Shown here piece after piece: positions 45,549 to 53,418 of a stretch of 64,000 bases of DNA. Position numbers and translations under genes: made by a program. Below the pieces are notes generated by a model. That model searched no databases. It was not told the origin of the DNA and saw only the letters and a program-made list of their open reading frames with translations. Source of the stretch: Oligosphaera ethanolica (lineage in GTDB: Bacteria > Verrucomicrobiota > Lentisphaeria > Oligosphaerales > Oligosphaeraceae); assembly GCF_030814695.1 (NCBI RefSeq), contig NZ_JAUSVL010000001.1:2020227-2084226 (forward strand), given 5' to 3'. The number at the start of each line of letters is the position of its first letter. The stretch's first letter is position 1.

Positions 45549-46075
45549 GGTGCGGGCGGGACGCCCGCACCACAATCGGGAGACGGGCGCGCGACAGGAC
45601 GGGGACCGCCCGCACCACAATCGGGAGATGGGCGCGCGACAGGCCGGGAGACGGGCGCGCGACAGGCCGGGAGACGGGCGCGCGACATAACCGGGCACGT
45701 TTACGTGAGGCTGTTTGGAGGTCGTGTGAGGTCCTGAACCCATGCGTTGGTGCGGGCGAGACGCCCGCACCGCGGCCGGGAGACGGGGTCCGCGCCACGG
45801 CCGGGAGAGGCGCCGGGGAGGTAATCAGGCACGTTTGCGTGTGGCTGATCGGAGGTCGTGTGAGGTCCTGAACCCATGCGTTGGTGCGGGCGAGACGCCC
45901 GCACTGCGGCCGGGAGACGGGGTCCGCGCCACGGCCGGGAGAGGCGCCGGGGAGGTAATCAGGGAACGCTTACGCAATGCTATTTGGAGGTCGTGTGAGG
46001 TCCTGAACCCATGCGTTGGTGCGGGCGAGACGCCCGCACCACGGCCGGGAAACGGGGCGCGCGATGGGACTGAGG
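45549..46075 (+). repeat. Long-period repeat array, part 2 (right of the IS)
   Basis: Three further units with GGAGGTCGTGTGAGGTCCTG at 45717, 45851 and 45986 (134 and 135 bp apart). Each is followed by CCATGCGTTGGTGCGGGCGA, a CGCCCGCAC palindrome half, GGGAGACGGGGTCCGCGCC and CGCCGGGGAGGTAATCAGG. The first part also has a run of GGGAGACGGGCGCGCGACA mini-repeats. No coding signal is seen. Confidence 0.8.
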
Positions 46076-46118
46076 ACGGTGGCGCGCGTGTCTTTCACAC
46101 AGGCAATTATTGGCTCTT

Positions 46119-46727
46119 TTAGGAGTTTATATCCGTTGCTGCCGGTGGAGGGTTTGGGCCCGCTGCTGTCGGCGGGGGACTTTGGTCCGCTGGGGCGGAC
46201 GGAGACGGAGACTTAGCCGTTATGACCGGGGTAATTGGGGCGCCTGGTTCAGGCAGGACGACGGCGTGCGGTTGTTTGGCGGCGTTATGGATTGCCTGGA
46301 GTTGGTCGTTGATGTAGTTGAAGACGGACTGGAAAGCGTTTGCGCAAGCAGTGCCGTTTCTTGCCGGTAGTGCAATCACTGCCCGGTTGTTCTGGGTTTG
46401 CACGTAGAGCAATACGGACTGATCGGAAGTGAAAGCGGGGGCTTTTGCGGAAGGCTTGGCGGAAGGGAGGCCGGCGTCGAGTTTACCAGTGACAAAAGAC
46501 GTGAGGATGACGCCGTGTTGCGGGCGGCAGGTGTTGATTTGGCCGGTTTCCCACTTTTGGAGAGTTGACCAGCTGATGCCGAGGAGAGGGCTTAACTCTC
46601 TCAGGCTCAGGTCCAGGGATTTTCTTTTTTGCCGCAGGAGCCGGGCCAAATCCGGGGTAATGTGGCCATCGAAGACAATGTCGTTTGCGGGTTCTGGGAA
46701 GGTACTGCCAGCACTTGCCTCTGCCAT
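46119..46727 (-). CDS. XRE-family helix-turn-helix regulator with Pro-rich tail
   Basis: The protein has 202 residues; the ATG at 46727 follows GGAGG with a 9-nt gap. Residues about 25-65 form a Cro/CI-type HTH: LARLLRQKRKSLDLSLREL, then SPLLGISWSTLQKWETGQI. An INTCRPQHG segment follows, and the C-terminal 40 residues are Pro/Ala-rich (SPSPSAPADQSPPPTAAG). No catalytic or protease domain is seen. TGCATG words in the leader may be its own operators. No gene follows it downstream on this strand except repeat DNA, so it may be an orphan or the remnant regulator of a lost module. Confidence 0.75.
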   Translation of the reverse strand: MAEASAGSTFPEPANDIVFDGHITPDLARLLRQKRKSLDLSLRELSPLLGISWSTLQKWETGQINTCRPQHGVILTSFVTGKLDAGLPSAKPSAKAPAFTSDQSVLLYVQTQNNRAVIALPARNGTACANAFQSVFNYINDQLQAIHNAAKQPHAVVLPEPGAPITPVITAKSPSPSAPADQSPPPTAAGPNPPPAATDINS

Positions 46728-46761
46728 GTGTTCTGCTCCTCCGTGCTTTTGCCGGTTACAC

Positions 46762-46849
46762 GCATGTCATGCACTAAACATGCATGGTTATGCATGATAC
46801 TGTTGCAGGCATTTTCTCTTCCTGGGCATATAATGGACTAATTTGCATG
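46762..46849. promoter_or_regulatory. TGCATG repeats upstream of the XRE gene
   Basis: TGCATG occurs at 46781 and 46791 (10 bp apart, one helical turn) and again at 46844, with related GCATGTCATGCA at 46762-46773. TGCATG words of this type suit a dimeric HTH protein; binding by the adjacent regulator is inference. Confidence 0.45.
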
Positions 46850-46949
46850 ATATTCAATTCGATTATATGATTTTTTTGTTTTTTTAACCTTCCTTATTTG
46901 GTGATGATGGAATTTTTGAGCGAAAGGGGTGCGCAGGCGAAGTGACGAC

Positions 46950-47020
46950 ATCGGTCAGTAACCACCCCGGTGGGGAAAACACCGGGGACAATTTGCAGGA
47001 AACCCACGGCCAGTCGCCGC
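46950..47020 (+). repeat. GTAACCACCCCGG element, copy 2 (short)
   Basis: Begins ATCGGTCAGTAACCACC as in copy 1 and ends after CCCACGGCC. The ATTCGACC half is missing. Confidence 0.8.
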
Positions 47021-47111
47021 ACATATGGGAGGCTAAGGGGCTGTTCGATAATTACGTTTACATCTATACCCAGGCACGCTGAAAGCGTGCGATAGCGCAA
47101 ACAAAAAAAGG

Positions 47112-47290
47112 TGAGGTTCCATTGCCTCTTTGGTCCCAGTCAGCTACGCCGACTGGGACCAAAGAGGCCGAGGAACACGAGCGTAGAGGGCGCGCTACCC
47201 AGGGCGGCGCTCCGCCTGCGGCGTCGCTTGCCCTGGGCTATCATATTTCGCGCTTTCAGCGCTTCTGCCGCTTCGCGGCGGAAATGCACG
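47112..47290 (+). repeat. GCCTCTTTGG / CCCAGGGC element, copy 3
   Basis: A perfect 18-bp hairpin GCCTCTTTGGTCCCAGTC (47124-47141) with its partner at 47151-47168. Then come GAACACGAGCGTAGAGGG, the CCCAGGGC...GCCCTGGG pair, and GCGCTTTCAGCGC with CGCTTCGCGGCGG. The same order is found at 37095 (reverse) and 47537. Confidence 0.85.
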
Positions 47291-47349
47291 ACGAGAAAAG
47301 GCTGCTTGGTTGAAACAACAAGTGCCATGGATACCGCTACATGAAGAGC

Positions 47350-47490
47350 ATCGGTTTCATAGGAGTAACCACCCCGGTGGGGAAAACACCGGGGACAATT
47401 TGCAGGAAATTCACGGCCAAGCGCTGCCCAGCCATTCGACCTTGATTTCCGCCGTCCTTTGCGGCAGCGGGTTTCATAGGAGTCATTGAT
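47350..47490 (+). repeat. GTAACCACCCCGG element, copy 3
   Basis: Full-length relative of 43110-43250, with the CCCCGGTG/CACCGGGG hairpin and the GCCATTCGACCTTGATTTCC half. Confidence 0.8.
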
Positions 47491-47536
47491 ATTGGATGCC
47501 CGACATGCCGCCGACGTCAACCCCAGGCAAGCTAGT

Positions 47537-47680
47537 GAGGTTCCATTGCCTCTTTGGTCCCAGTCAGCTACGCCGACTGGGACCAAAGAGGCCGAGGAAC
47601 ACGAGCGTAGAGGGCGCGCTACCCAGGGCGGCGCTCCGCCTGCGGCGTCGCTTGCCCTGGGCTACGATGACAGCGCCCCT
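47537..47680 (+). repeat. GCCTCTTTGG / CCCAGGGC element, copy 4
   Basis: The hairpin arms are at 47548-47565 and 47575-47592. The next 80 bases match copy 3 almost exactly. Confidence 0.85.
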
Positions 47681-47754
47681 CCAGGGCGCTTGCCGCTTCG
47701 CGACCAGGGCGCTTGCCGCTTCGCGGCCAGGGCGCTTGCCGCTTCGCGGCCAGG
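47681..47754. repeat. 23-bp tandem repeat, 3.2 units
   Basis: Units at 47681, 47704 and 47727 begin CCAGGGCGCTTGCCGCTTCG. They appear to have expanded from the end of the adjacent CCCAGGGC element. Confidence 0.85.
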
Positions 47755-47867
47755 GAAATGTTGGCCGTCGACAAGGTATGACATGAAAGAGCGTTTGTAC
47801 TGCAATGTGTAAACGTAATTTGTGAACGGCACCTAACCAGGCAACGGGTTTCATAGTAGGTCGGCCC

Positions 47868-49373
47868 CTACTGCGGGGTGATAGCGCCGCCTTGCGGAGT
47901 GCGGGCGATATGCCAGTGTCGGGTGGTGACAGCGTCGAGGAAGCGGCGGTCGTGGCTGACGAGGAGTAGTGCGCAGGGGCATTCAGCGAGAGCTTCTTCG
48001 AGACATTGGATGCTGGGGATATCCATGTGGTTGGTGGGCTCGTCCATAATGATCAGGTGGGGCGTTTTGCAGATACCGAGAGCGAGGAGGATCTTGCGGA
48101 TTTCGCCGGGGCTGGGCTCGCTGCTTTCGAGGAGGCGCTGGGGGCGCGAGCCGAGGCGGCTGACGATGGTCATCAGCTGGCCGAGTGGTTCTTTGGGGAG
48201 CGCGGCGACCTCGCGGATGATATCGCGACAGGCTTCCGCGCTGATTTCTTGGGGAACGACGACGAGGTGTTCGGGCTCGACCTTGAGTAGCGGCAGCACG
48301 TGGCGGATGAAGCTGCTTTTGCCGCTGCCATTGGGGCCGGTGAGCGCGATGCGGTCCTGCGGGGCGATACTGAGTTCGGGGAAGGCCAGGATGCGGTCGC
48401 TGGCGATGTCTATGTGTCCAGGTTCGAGGCGGAGCAGCGCGGCGCGTTGGGAGCAACCGCCATTTTCGAGCCAGATGCCCATCTCATAGACCTTTTTGAC
48501 GCCGCTGCTTTGGCGGCGTTCTTCGGCTTGGCGGAGGCGCCCGCTCATTTGTCGCAGGCCTTTGTTTTGGGCGCTGTCCTTATCGCTGACCTTAGCGCGG
48601 GCGATTTTGTCTTTCGCGTCGTGGTCTTTGGCGGCGACGCTGCTGCGGGAGCCTTTTTTTGCGGATTGTTCGCTGAGTTCGCGGCGGCGTTGCTGTTCGC
48701 GTTTGAGGCGTTGCAGTTCGTGCTTGGCGTGGTCGTCGTTGCGGCGGGCGTCTTGTTGTTCGATACCCGACTGCTGTAGGCCCTGGGTAACGCCGCCGGG
48801 TCGCATGGCGACATTTGGCGGGTCAATAAAGAGGCACTGACTGCAGAGCGTATCGACCATGTCGCGGTCGTGGCTGACGAGGAGGCCGACACCGCGGAAC
48901 GCGCGCAGGGCGGTCATGAGCATCTCGCGGGCGTCGCTGTCGATGTGGTTGCTAGGTTCATCGAGGGCGAGCACGGCGGGGTCTTGCCAGAGGGCGACGG
49001 CGATTTGGGCGCGTTTACGTTCGCCGTGGCTGAGGGACGGCCAGCGGTCGGGCCAGTCGTCTTCCAGGCGCAGCTGGCTGCAGATGAGGATAGCTTCGCG
49101 ATTGTAGTCGGCCAGAAGCGCGGCGAGATCAGTGGGGCAGTGGTCGGTACGTTGCGGGCAATAGCAGCAGTCGCCTGAGCTGCGGATCAGTCCGGACTGC
49201 GGACTGAGCAGACCGCAGCAGAGTTGCAGCAGGGTGCTTTTGCCCACGCCGTTGGCGCCGACCACGCCAGTCCAGCCGGGGGGGAAGAATGCCGATACGT
49301 CAGCCAGAATGGGTTCAGTCGCGCGTTCATAGCGGAAAGAAACGCCTTGGAGTTGCAGGAAAGACTGGGGCAT
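47868..49373 (-). CDS. ABC-F family ATPase
   Basis: The protein has 501 residues from the ATG at 49373, chosen because it lies just after the glycosyltransferase stop and the ABC fold starts there (FLQLQGVSFRYE). There are two ABC domains without membrane segments. The first has Walker A GANGVGKST (39-47), signature LSHGERKRA and Walker B VLALDEPSNH; the second has GPNGSGKSS, a divergent PSPGEIRKI signature and LIIMDEPTNH. The linker is Arg/Lys/Gln-rich and coiled (KREQQRRRELSEQSAKKG). ABC-F proteins act on ribosomes in translation quality control or antibiotic protection. The linker is long, but the subfamily is not assignable here. The start is weakly supported by a ribosome site. Confidence 0.85.
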   Translation of the reverse strand: MPQSFLQLQGVSFRYERATEPILADVSAFFPPGWTGVVGANGVGKSTLLQLCCGLLSPQSGLIRSSGDCCYCPQRTDHCPTDLAALLADYNREAILICSQLRLEDDWPDRWPSLSHGERKRAQIAVALWQDPAVLALDEPSNHIDSDAREMLMTALRAFRGVGLLVSHDRDMVDTLCSQCLFIDPPNVAMRPGGVTQGLQQSGIEQQDARRNDDHAKHELQRLKREQQRRRELSEQSAKKGSRSSVAAKDHDAKDKIARAKVSDKDSAQNKGLRQMSGRLRQAEERRQSSGVKKVYEMGIWLENGGCSQRAALLRLEPGHIDIASDRILAFPELSIAPQDRIALTGPNGSGKSSFIRHVLPLLKVEPEHLVVVPQEISAEACRDIIREVAALPKEPLGQLMTIVSRLGSRPQRLLESSEPSPGEIRKILLALGICKTPHLIIMDEPTNHMDIPSIQCLEEALAECPCALLLVSHDRRFLDAVTTRHWHIARTPQGGAITPQ

Positions 49374-49389
49374 GTGATAGAGCGTCTCT

Positions 49390-50082
49390 TCAGTCGCGAC
49401 TGAGCAAATTGTATTTGATGATGTACCAGATAGCGGCGACACCGTCTCGCCAGCCGATTTTCTTGCCGTCGTCGTAGCAACGGGCCTGGTAGGCGATGGG
49501 CACCTCGTAGATACGGGCGCGGCGGCGGGCGAGTTTGGCGGTGATTTCGGGCTCGAAGCCGAAGCGGTTGCATTCGAGGGTGAAGCTGGTGAAGAGATCG
49601 GCGCGGATCATCTTGTAACAGGTCTCCATATCGGTGAGATGGAGATTCGAGCAGATATTGGAGATGGCGGTGAGGACCTTGTTGCCGAAGTAGTGCCAGA
49701 ACGTATCCACGAGGATTTCGCGGCCGGAGTAGCGGCTGCCGAAGACCGCGTCGGCCTTATTGTCCATTAGGGGCCTGATCATGACGGGAAATTCGGTGGG
49801 GGCGTATTCGAGGTCGGCGTCTTGGATGATGACCGCGTCGCCGGTGACCATTTTTTGTGCACTGCGGATAGCGGCGCCTTTCCCCTGGTTCTGGTCGTGG
49901 TGGAGGATTTTGAGGTCGGCAGACGGCGGCATGGCTTCGAGGATTTCGCGGGTGCCATCGCTGGAGCAGTCATTGACGACAATGATTTCAATGTCGGGCA
50001 GGCCGCAGGCGCGGACCTGGCCGATGACGGTGGCGATGGTCTGTGCCTCGTTGTAGGCCGGAATGATGACGCTTAGTTTCAT
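49390..50082 (-). CDS. Family 2 glycosyltransferase (polyprenyl-phosphate hexose synthase-like)
   Basis: The protein has 230 residues. The GT-A fold starts MKLSVIIPAYNEAQTIATVI, with IIVVNDCSSDGT and the metal-binding DADLEYAP, typical of GT2 enzymes of the dolichol-phosphate mannosyltransferase/DPM1-like type. NRFGFEPEITAKLAR and YEVPIAYQAR are conserved in these. They transfer a sugar from NDP-sugar to a lipid phosphate on the cytoplasmic face. No membrane helix is visible at the C-terminus, so it is the soluble type. It is 16 nt upstream of the ABC-F start, so the two probably form one transcript. Confidence 0.85.
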   Translation of the reverse strand: MKLSVIIPAYNEAQTIATVIGQVRACGLPDIEIIVVNDCSSDGTREILEAMPPSADLKILHHDQNQGKGAAIRSAQKMVTGDAVIIQDADLEYAPTEFPVMIRPLMDNKADAVFGSRYSGREILVDTFWHYFGNKVLTAISNICSNLHLTDMETCYKMIRADLFTSFTLECNRFGFEPEITAKLARRRARIYEVPIAYQARCYDDGKKIGWRDGVAAIWYIIKYNLLSRD

Positions 50083-50303
50083 GACGTGAAAGACCTGCTG
50101 CGGTGAGGTGAGAAGGCGCCGGGGGCGGTTCCGCCCGGGGACAGCCTATACATTAGCTGTGATGGGCCAGTGCGTCCATTGTTCGCCGGAACAATTCGCT
50201 CAAAGGGCCTTTACCAAGTATATTTTCCGTTTTGGAACAACGGGCCGGTGTGGACGTCCTAGAGGCGTTATCGCCACCCGCAGACACAGACTTTGGAGGC
50301 CCC

Positions 50304-52229
50304 GTGGAAAACGTATTGTTCATATTTGGCATGATCTGGAAGATCATCTTCATAGCGTTCTTTTTTGGTTTTTGCGTCTTCATCCACGAGTTTGGCCATT
50401 TGCTAGCCGCGCTATGGCGAGGGCTGCATGTGGAGAAATTCTCCATTGGTTTTGGCAAGCGCCTATGGGGTTTCAAGCGCTGGGGTGTTGAGTTTGTGGT
50501 GAGCATGCTGCCCTTTGGCGGCTATGTGATGTTGCCGCAGCTTGATCCGACGGACGAGCCGAAGACCAGCACTGGCGAGGCGCTGCCGGCGGGCAAACCG
50601 AGTGCGCGGGCGATAGCGGCGTTTGCGGGTCCCCTGTTCAACATCCTCTTTGGCTTTGCGCTGGCGACAGTGATGTGGGGGGTGGGCGTCTGGGAACCGA
50701 CGCCGGCGAATTCCTGCGTGGTATTATCGGTGCCGCAGACCCTGCCCCTGTACCAGGACGGATTGAAGTTCGAAGACACGATCATCGCCCTCAATGGCGA
50801 GCCGGTTGAGGCGACTTGGGAAGAGCTCTGTGAGAAGATACCGGTCGATGCGCCGCCGCAGACCCTGACGGTGCGGCGCAAGGACGGCCCGGTCGAGCTG
50901 ACGATTGCGCCGGTAGCCAATCCCGAGTGGCTGGCGGGCTTACGCGCCGGCCACCGCATTGTCGCCGTCAATGGCAAGCCTTTCAACCGCGGCGTTGACG
51001 AAGTGACCAAAGAGTACGTCTATAGCAAGACGCCGGAGGTGACCCTGACCGTGGACAGCGGCGATGGCCAGCAGCGCGATCTGCGTTATTTGCCGGCGCC
51101 GAATCCACGGGTTGAAGACCTCGGCCTGCCCTTTTTCACGGCGCGCAATCCCGTGGCTGTCGGCGCGGTGTTGCCGGACAGTCCGGCGGCGCGGGCGGGC
51201 CTGCAGGCTGACGACCAGTTGCTGGCGATTAACGGCAAGACCATCACCAGCGCACGCATGTTCCTGGAGGAGGTTCAGACCCTGGCCGGGCAGCCGGTGC
51301 GGCTGCTGGTGAACCGCAAGCGGAGCGAGCTGGAGATTGCAGGTATGGAGCTGCCGGCGCGCGTGGGCGACCGCGACATCGGCATGGAGCAGCTCGGCGT
51401 AGTTTTCACCGTGATTGTCGAGGCGGTCGTGCGGGACATGCCCGCGCACGCCGCCGGCATCCGTCAGGGCGACCGCATCAAAAAAGCCAACGGCCGTGAC
51501 ATCACCGACAGCGCGATGTTCACCGAGCTCGTGCGCGAAACTCGCGGTGCGCCGCTGACGCTGCTGCTTGAGCGCAATGGCAGCGACGTGGAGCTGAGCG
51601 GTCTTGCGGCCGTGCCGCGGGAGATCAATGGCAAGACCATCCATTTTGTGGGGCTGACCCTGTCGGACAACGTCCCGAAGGTCATTGGCCATCCCTCGCC
51701 CTGGGCGCAATTCACGGAGGTCGTCAGTACCACTGGCCGTACGCTTGGGCTGCTGTTTTCGCCGCTGACGTCACGTCTGAGCGGCAAAGAGCTGCCGGCG
51801 AATCGCGCGCAAGTGAAAGTGGAGCACATGAGTGGCCCGCTGGGCATCGTCATGATGCTCTGGTACAAGTTGAAGCTAGAGGGCATCCGTGGCGGCCTGT
51901 CTTTCATCATCCTGATATCCTTCAGCCTGGCGCTGATCAACCTCCTGCCGTTGCCCATCTTGGACGGCGGCCACATTGTCTTCGCGGCAATTGAGGGCGT
52001 CACGCGGCGGCGCCTGCCGGCGAAATTCCTCGGCATCATCCAGAATGTCTTTGCTTTTCTGCTCATTGGCCTGATGCTCTACATCACTTTCTTTGACAGC
52101 AACCGGCTGTACCAGCGCGCCAAGCTGATGTTCCAGGACAGGAGCGAACAGGTCGCGGAGCCCGCCAAAGCGGCGGAGCCCGCGCCCGCGCCCGCGCCGG
52201 CGCCGGTAGCGGAGGACGCGGCGCCATGA
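50304..52229 (+). CDS. rseP: RIP metalloprotease RseP (site-2 protease) with four PDZ-like segments
   Basis: The protein has 641 residues from the GTG at 50304, preceded by GGAGG at 50295-50299 (a tight 4-nt gap) and immediately before the first membrane helix; upstream in-frame ATG at 50232 has no ribosome site. The zinc motif HEFGH is at residues 28-32, and the second conserved motif LDGGH at about 553-557. Between the membrane parts are four PDZ-like segments, near residues 141-200, 206-265, 283-343 and 366-430, recognised by repeated AGL(R/Q)..D and A(I/V)NGK patterns. E. coli RseP has two. It cleaves membrane proteins such as anti-sigma factors. The C-terminal tail is Ala/Pro-rich. It ends with an ATGA overlap onto cmk. 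Confidence 0.87.
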   Translation: MENVLFIFGMIWKIIFIAFFFGFCVFIHEFGHLLAALWRGLHVEKFSIGFGKRLWGFKRWGVEFVVSMLPFGGYVMLPQLDPTDEPKTSTGEALPAGKPSARAIAAFAGPLFNILFGFALATVMWGVGVWEPTPANSCVVLSVPQTLPLYQDGLKFEDTIIALNGEPVEATWEELCEKIPVDAPPQTLTVRRKDGPVELTIAPVANPEWLAGLRAGHRIVAVNGKPFNRGVDEVTKEYVYSKTPEVTLTVDSGDGQQRDLRYLPAPNPRVEDLGLPFFTARNPVAVGAVLPDSPAARAGLQADDQLLAINGKTITSARMFLEEVQTLAGQPVRLLVNRKRSELEIAGMELPARVGDRDIGMEQLGVVFTVIVEAVVRDMPAHAAGIRQGDRIKKANGRDITDSAMFTELVRETRGAPLTLLLERNGSDVELSGLAAVPREINGKTIHFVGLTLSDNVPKVIGHPSPWAQFTEVVSTTGRTLGLLFSPLTSRLSGKELPANRAQVKVEHMSGPLGIVMMLWYKLKLEGIRGGLSFIILISFSLALINLLPLPILDGGHIVFAAIEGVTRRRLPAKFLGIIQNVFAFLLIGLMLYITFFDSNRLYQRAKLMFQDRSEQVAEPAKAAEPAPAPAPAPVAEDAAP

Positions 52230-52921
52230 CGGGTGGATGCAAGCAGTTGCAGATTGCGATTGACGGCCCGGCGGCGGCTGGCAAGAGCACGGCGGCGAAA
52301 AAATTAGCGACGCGTCTTGGCGGCTACTACGTGAACACTGGCGACATGTACCGCACGCTGGCCTGGGCGGTGTTGCGGGCCGGCGTCGATCCGCGGGCAG
52401 ACGAGGCCGGCGTGGCCGCGTTGCTGCCGCAGTGGGACATGCATTACCGGCCGGCGGCCGATGGCGGCCTGCAGCTCTATTTCAATGGCGAGACCGTGCG
52501 GCAGGACGACATCCGCGCGCCGGAGGTCGCCGCCGTGGTCAGCTACATCGCGCAGATACCCGCCGTGCGGGCGTGGATGCTGTCCCGCCAGCGCGAATGC
52601 CGAGCGCTCGGCGTGATTGTCATGGAAGGGCGCGACATCGGCACGGTGATCTTCCCTGACGCCAAGTACAAATTTTTCGTCACGGCATCGCCCGAAGAGC
52701 GCGCGCGCCGGCGTTTTTTGCAGAAGGGCGAAGTCGCCGACGGAGCGACGCTGGCGACGGTCGCTGCTGAGATTGCCGAGCGCGACCGCATTGACTCCAC
52801 GCGGGCGACGGCGCCGCTCAAGCCGGCGGCGGATGCGCGGGTGCTGATGACGGACGGCCTGGATCAGGATGCCGTCATTGAGGCGCTCTTGGCCCGCATA
52901 GCTGTGGAGGACCGTCCATGA
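52226..52921 (+). CDS. cmk: Cytidylate kinase
   Basis: The protein has 231 residues, close to the family length. P-loop GPAAAGKST at residues 14-22, NMP-binding YYVNTGDMYRTLAWAV, then VMEGRDIGTVIFPDA and FFVTASPEERARRR. It phosphorylates CMP and dCMP with ATP in the cytoplasm. Its start overlaps the rseP stop and its stop overlaps the next start by ATGA, so it belongs to a coupled core operon. Confidence 0.93.
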   Translation: MTGGCKQLQIAIDGPAAAGKSTAAKKLATRLGGYYVNTGDMYRTLAWAVLRAGVDPRADEAGVAALLPQWDMHYRPAADGGLQLYFNGETVRQDDIRAPEVAAVVSYIAQIPAVRAWMLSRQRECRALGVIVMEGRDIGTVIFPDAKYKFFVTASPEERARRRFLQKGEVADGATLATVAAEIAERDRIDSTRATAPLKPAADARVLMTDGLDQDAVIEALLARIAVEDRP

Positions 52922-53409
52922 GCGCGCAGTGGTTTGGCCAGCTGGAATACCGGGTGCCCTATGCGGACACGGATCAGATGGGCGTAGTCTACTATGCGAA
53001 CTACCTAGTATATTTTGAGCGTTCGCGCAACGAGCTGATGCGCGCCATGGGCCTGACCTACAAGGAACTCGAACAACGACAGCTGGGCCTGCCGGTCGTC
53101 AGCGCCCAGATCGACTACAAGACGCCGGCGCGTTACGACGATGTGCTGACGATTCGCGCCGAGCTGGCGTGGGTCCGCGGCGTGCGCCTACAGGTGAATT
53201 GCCGTGTCTGCCGGGGCGACCAGCTGCTGGCGACGGGCCACACCGTGCACGCCGTCATTGACCTGCGCAGCCTGCGGCCCACCCGGGTGCCCGACGAACT
53301 GCTGGCCATGTGGTCTCAGGCCGTTCCTGGCGCGGACGAAGCCCCTGCTCCGATCGCTGCGGCCGGCACCGCCGATCGACACCACCCAACGACTGTTCAC
53401 AACGCGTAA
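52918..53409 (+). CDS. YbgC/FadM-type acyl-CoA thioesterase
   Basis: The protein has 163 residues with a hotdog fold. The catalytic loop DTDQMGVVYYANYLVYFER includes the D19 typical of YbgC-like thioesterases, and IDYKTPARYDDVLTIRAEL forms the next strands. The last 25 residues (PAPIAAAGTADRHHPTTV) are low-complexity. It hydrolyses acyl-CoA thioesters; YbgC itself acts near the Tol-Pal complex in proteobacteria, but no tol genes are here. It overlaps the cmk stop by 4 nt and ends 9 nt before the next gene. Confidence 0.87.
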   Translation: MSAQWFGQLEYRVPYADTDQMGVVYYANYLVYFERSRNELMRAMGLTYKELEQRQLGLPVVSAQIDYKTPARYDDVLTIRAELAWVRGVRLQVNCRVCRGDQLLATGHTVHAVIDLRSLRPTRVPDELLAMWSQAVPGADEAPAPIAAAGTADRHHPTTVHNA

Positions 53410-53418
53410 GGAACGCTA

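Larger units (their letters stand above)
46850..47867. other. Intergenic repeat block
   Basis: About 1 kb without a supported gene, filled by two GTAACCACCCCGG elements, two GCCTCTTTGG/CCCAGGGC elements and a 23-bp tandem repeat. Small frames here simply translate these repeats. Confidence 0.7.

Noticed and set aside
47101-47812. Small plus-strand ORFs of 60-108 codons
   Set aside because: They are translations of the GCCTCTTTGG/CCCAGGGC repeat copies and recur wherever the element occurs.
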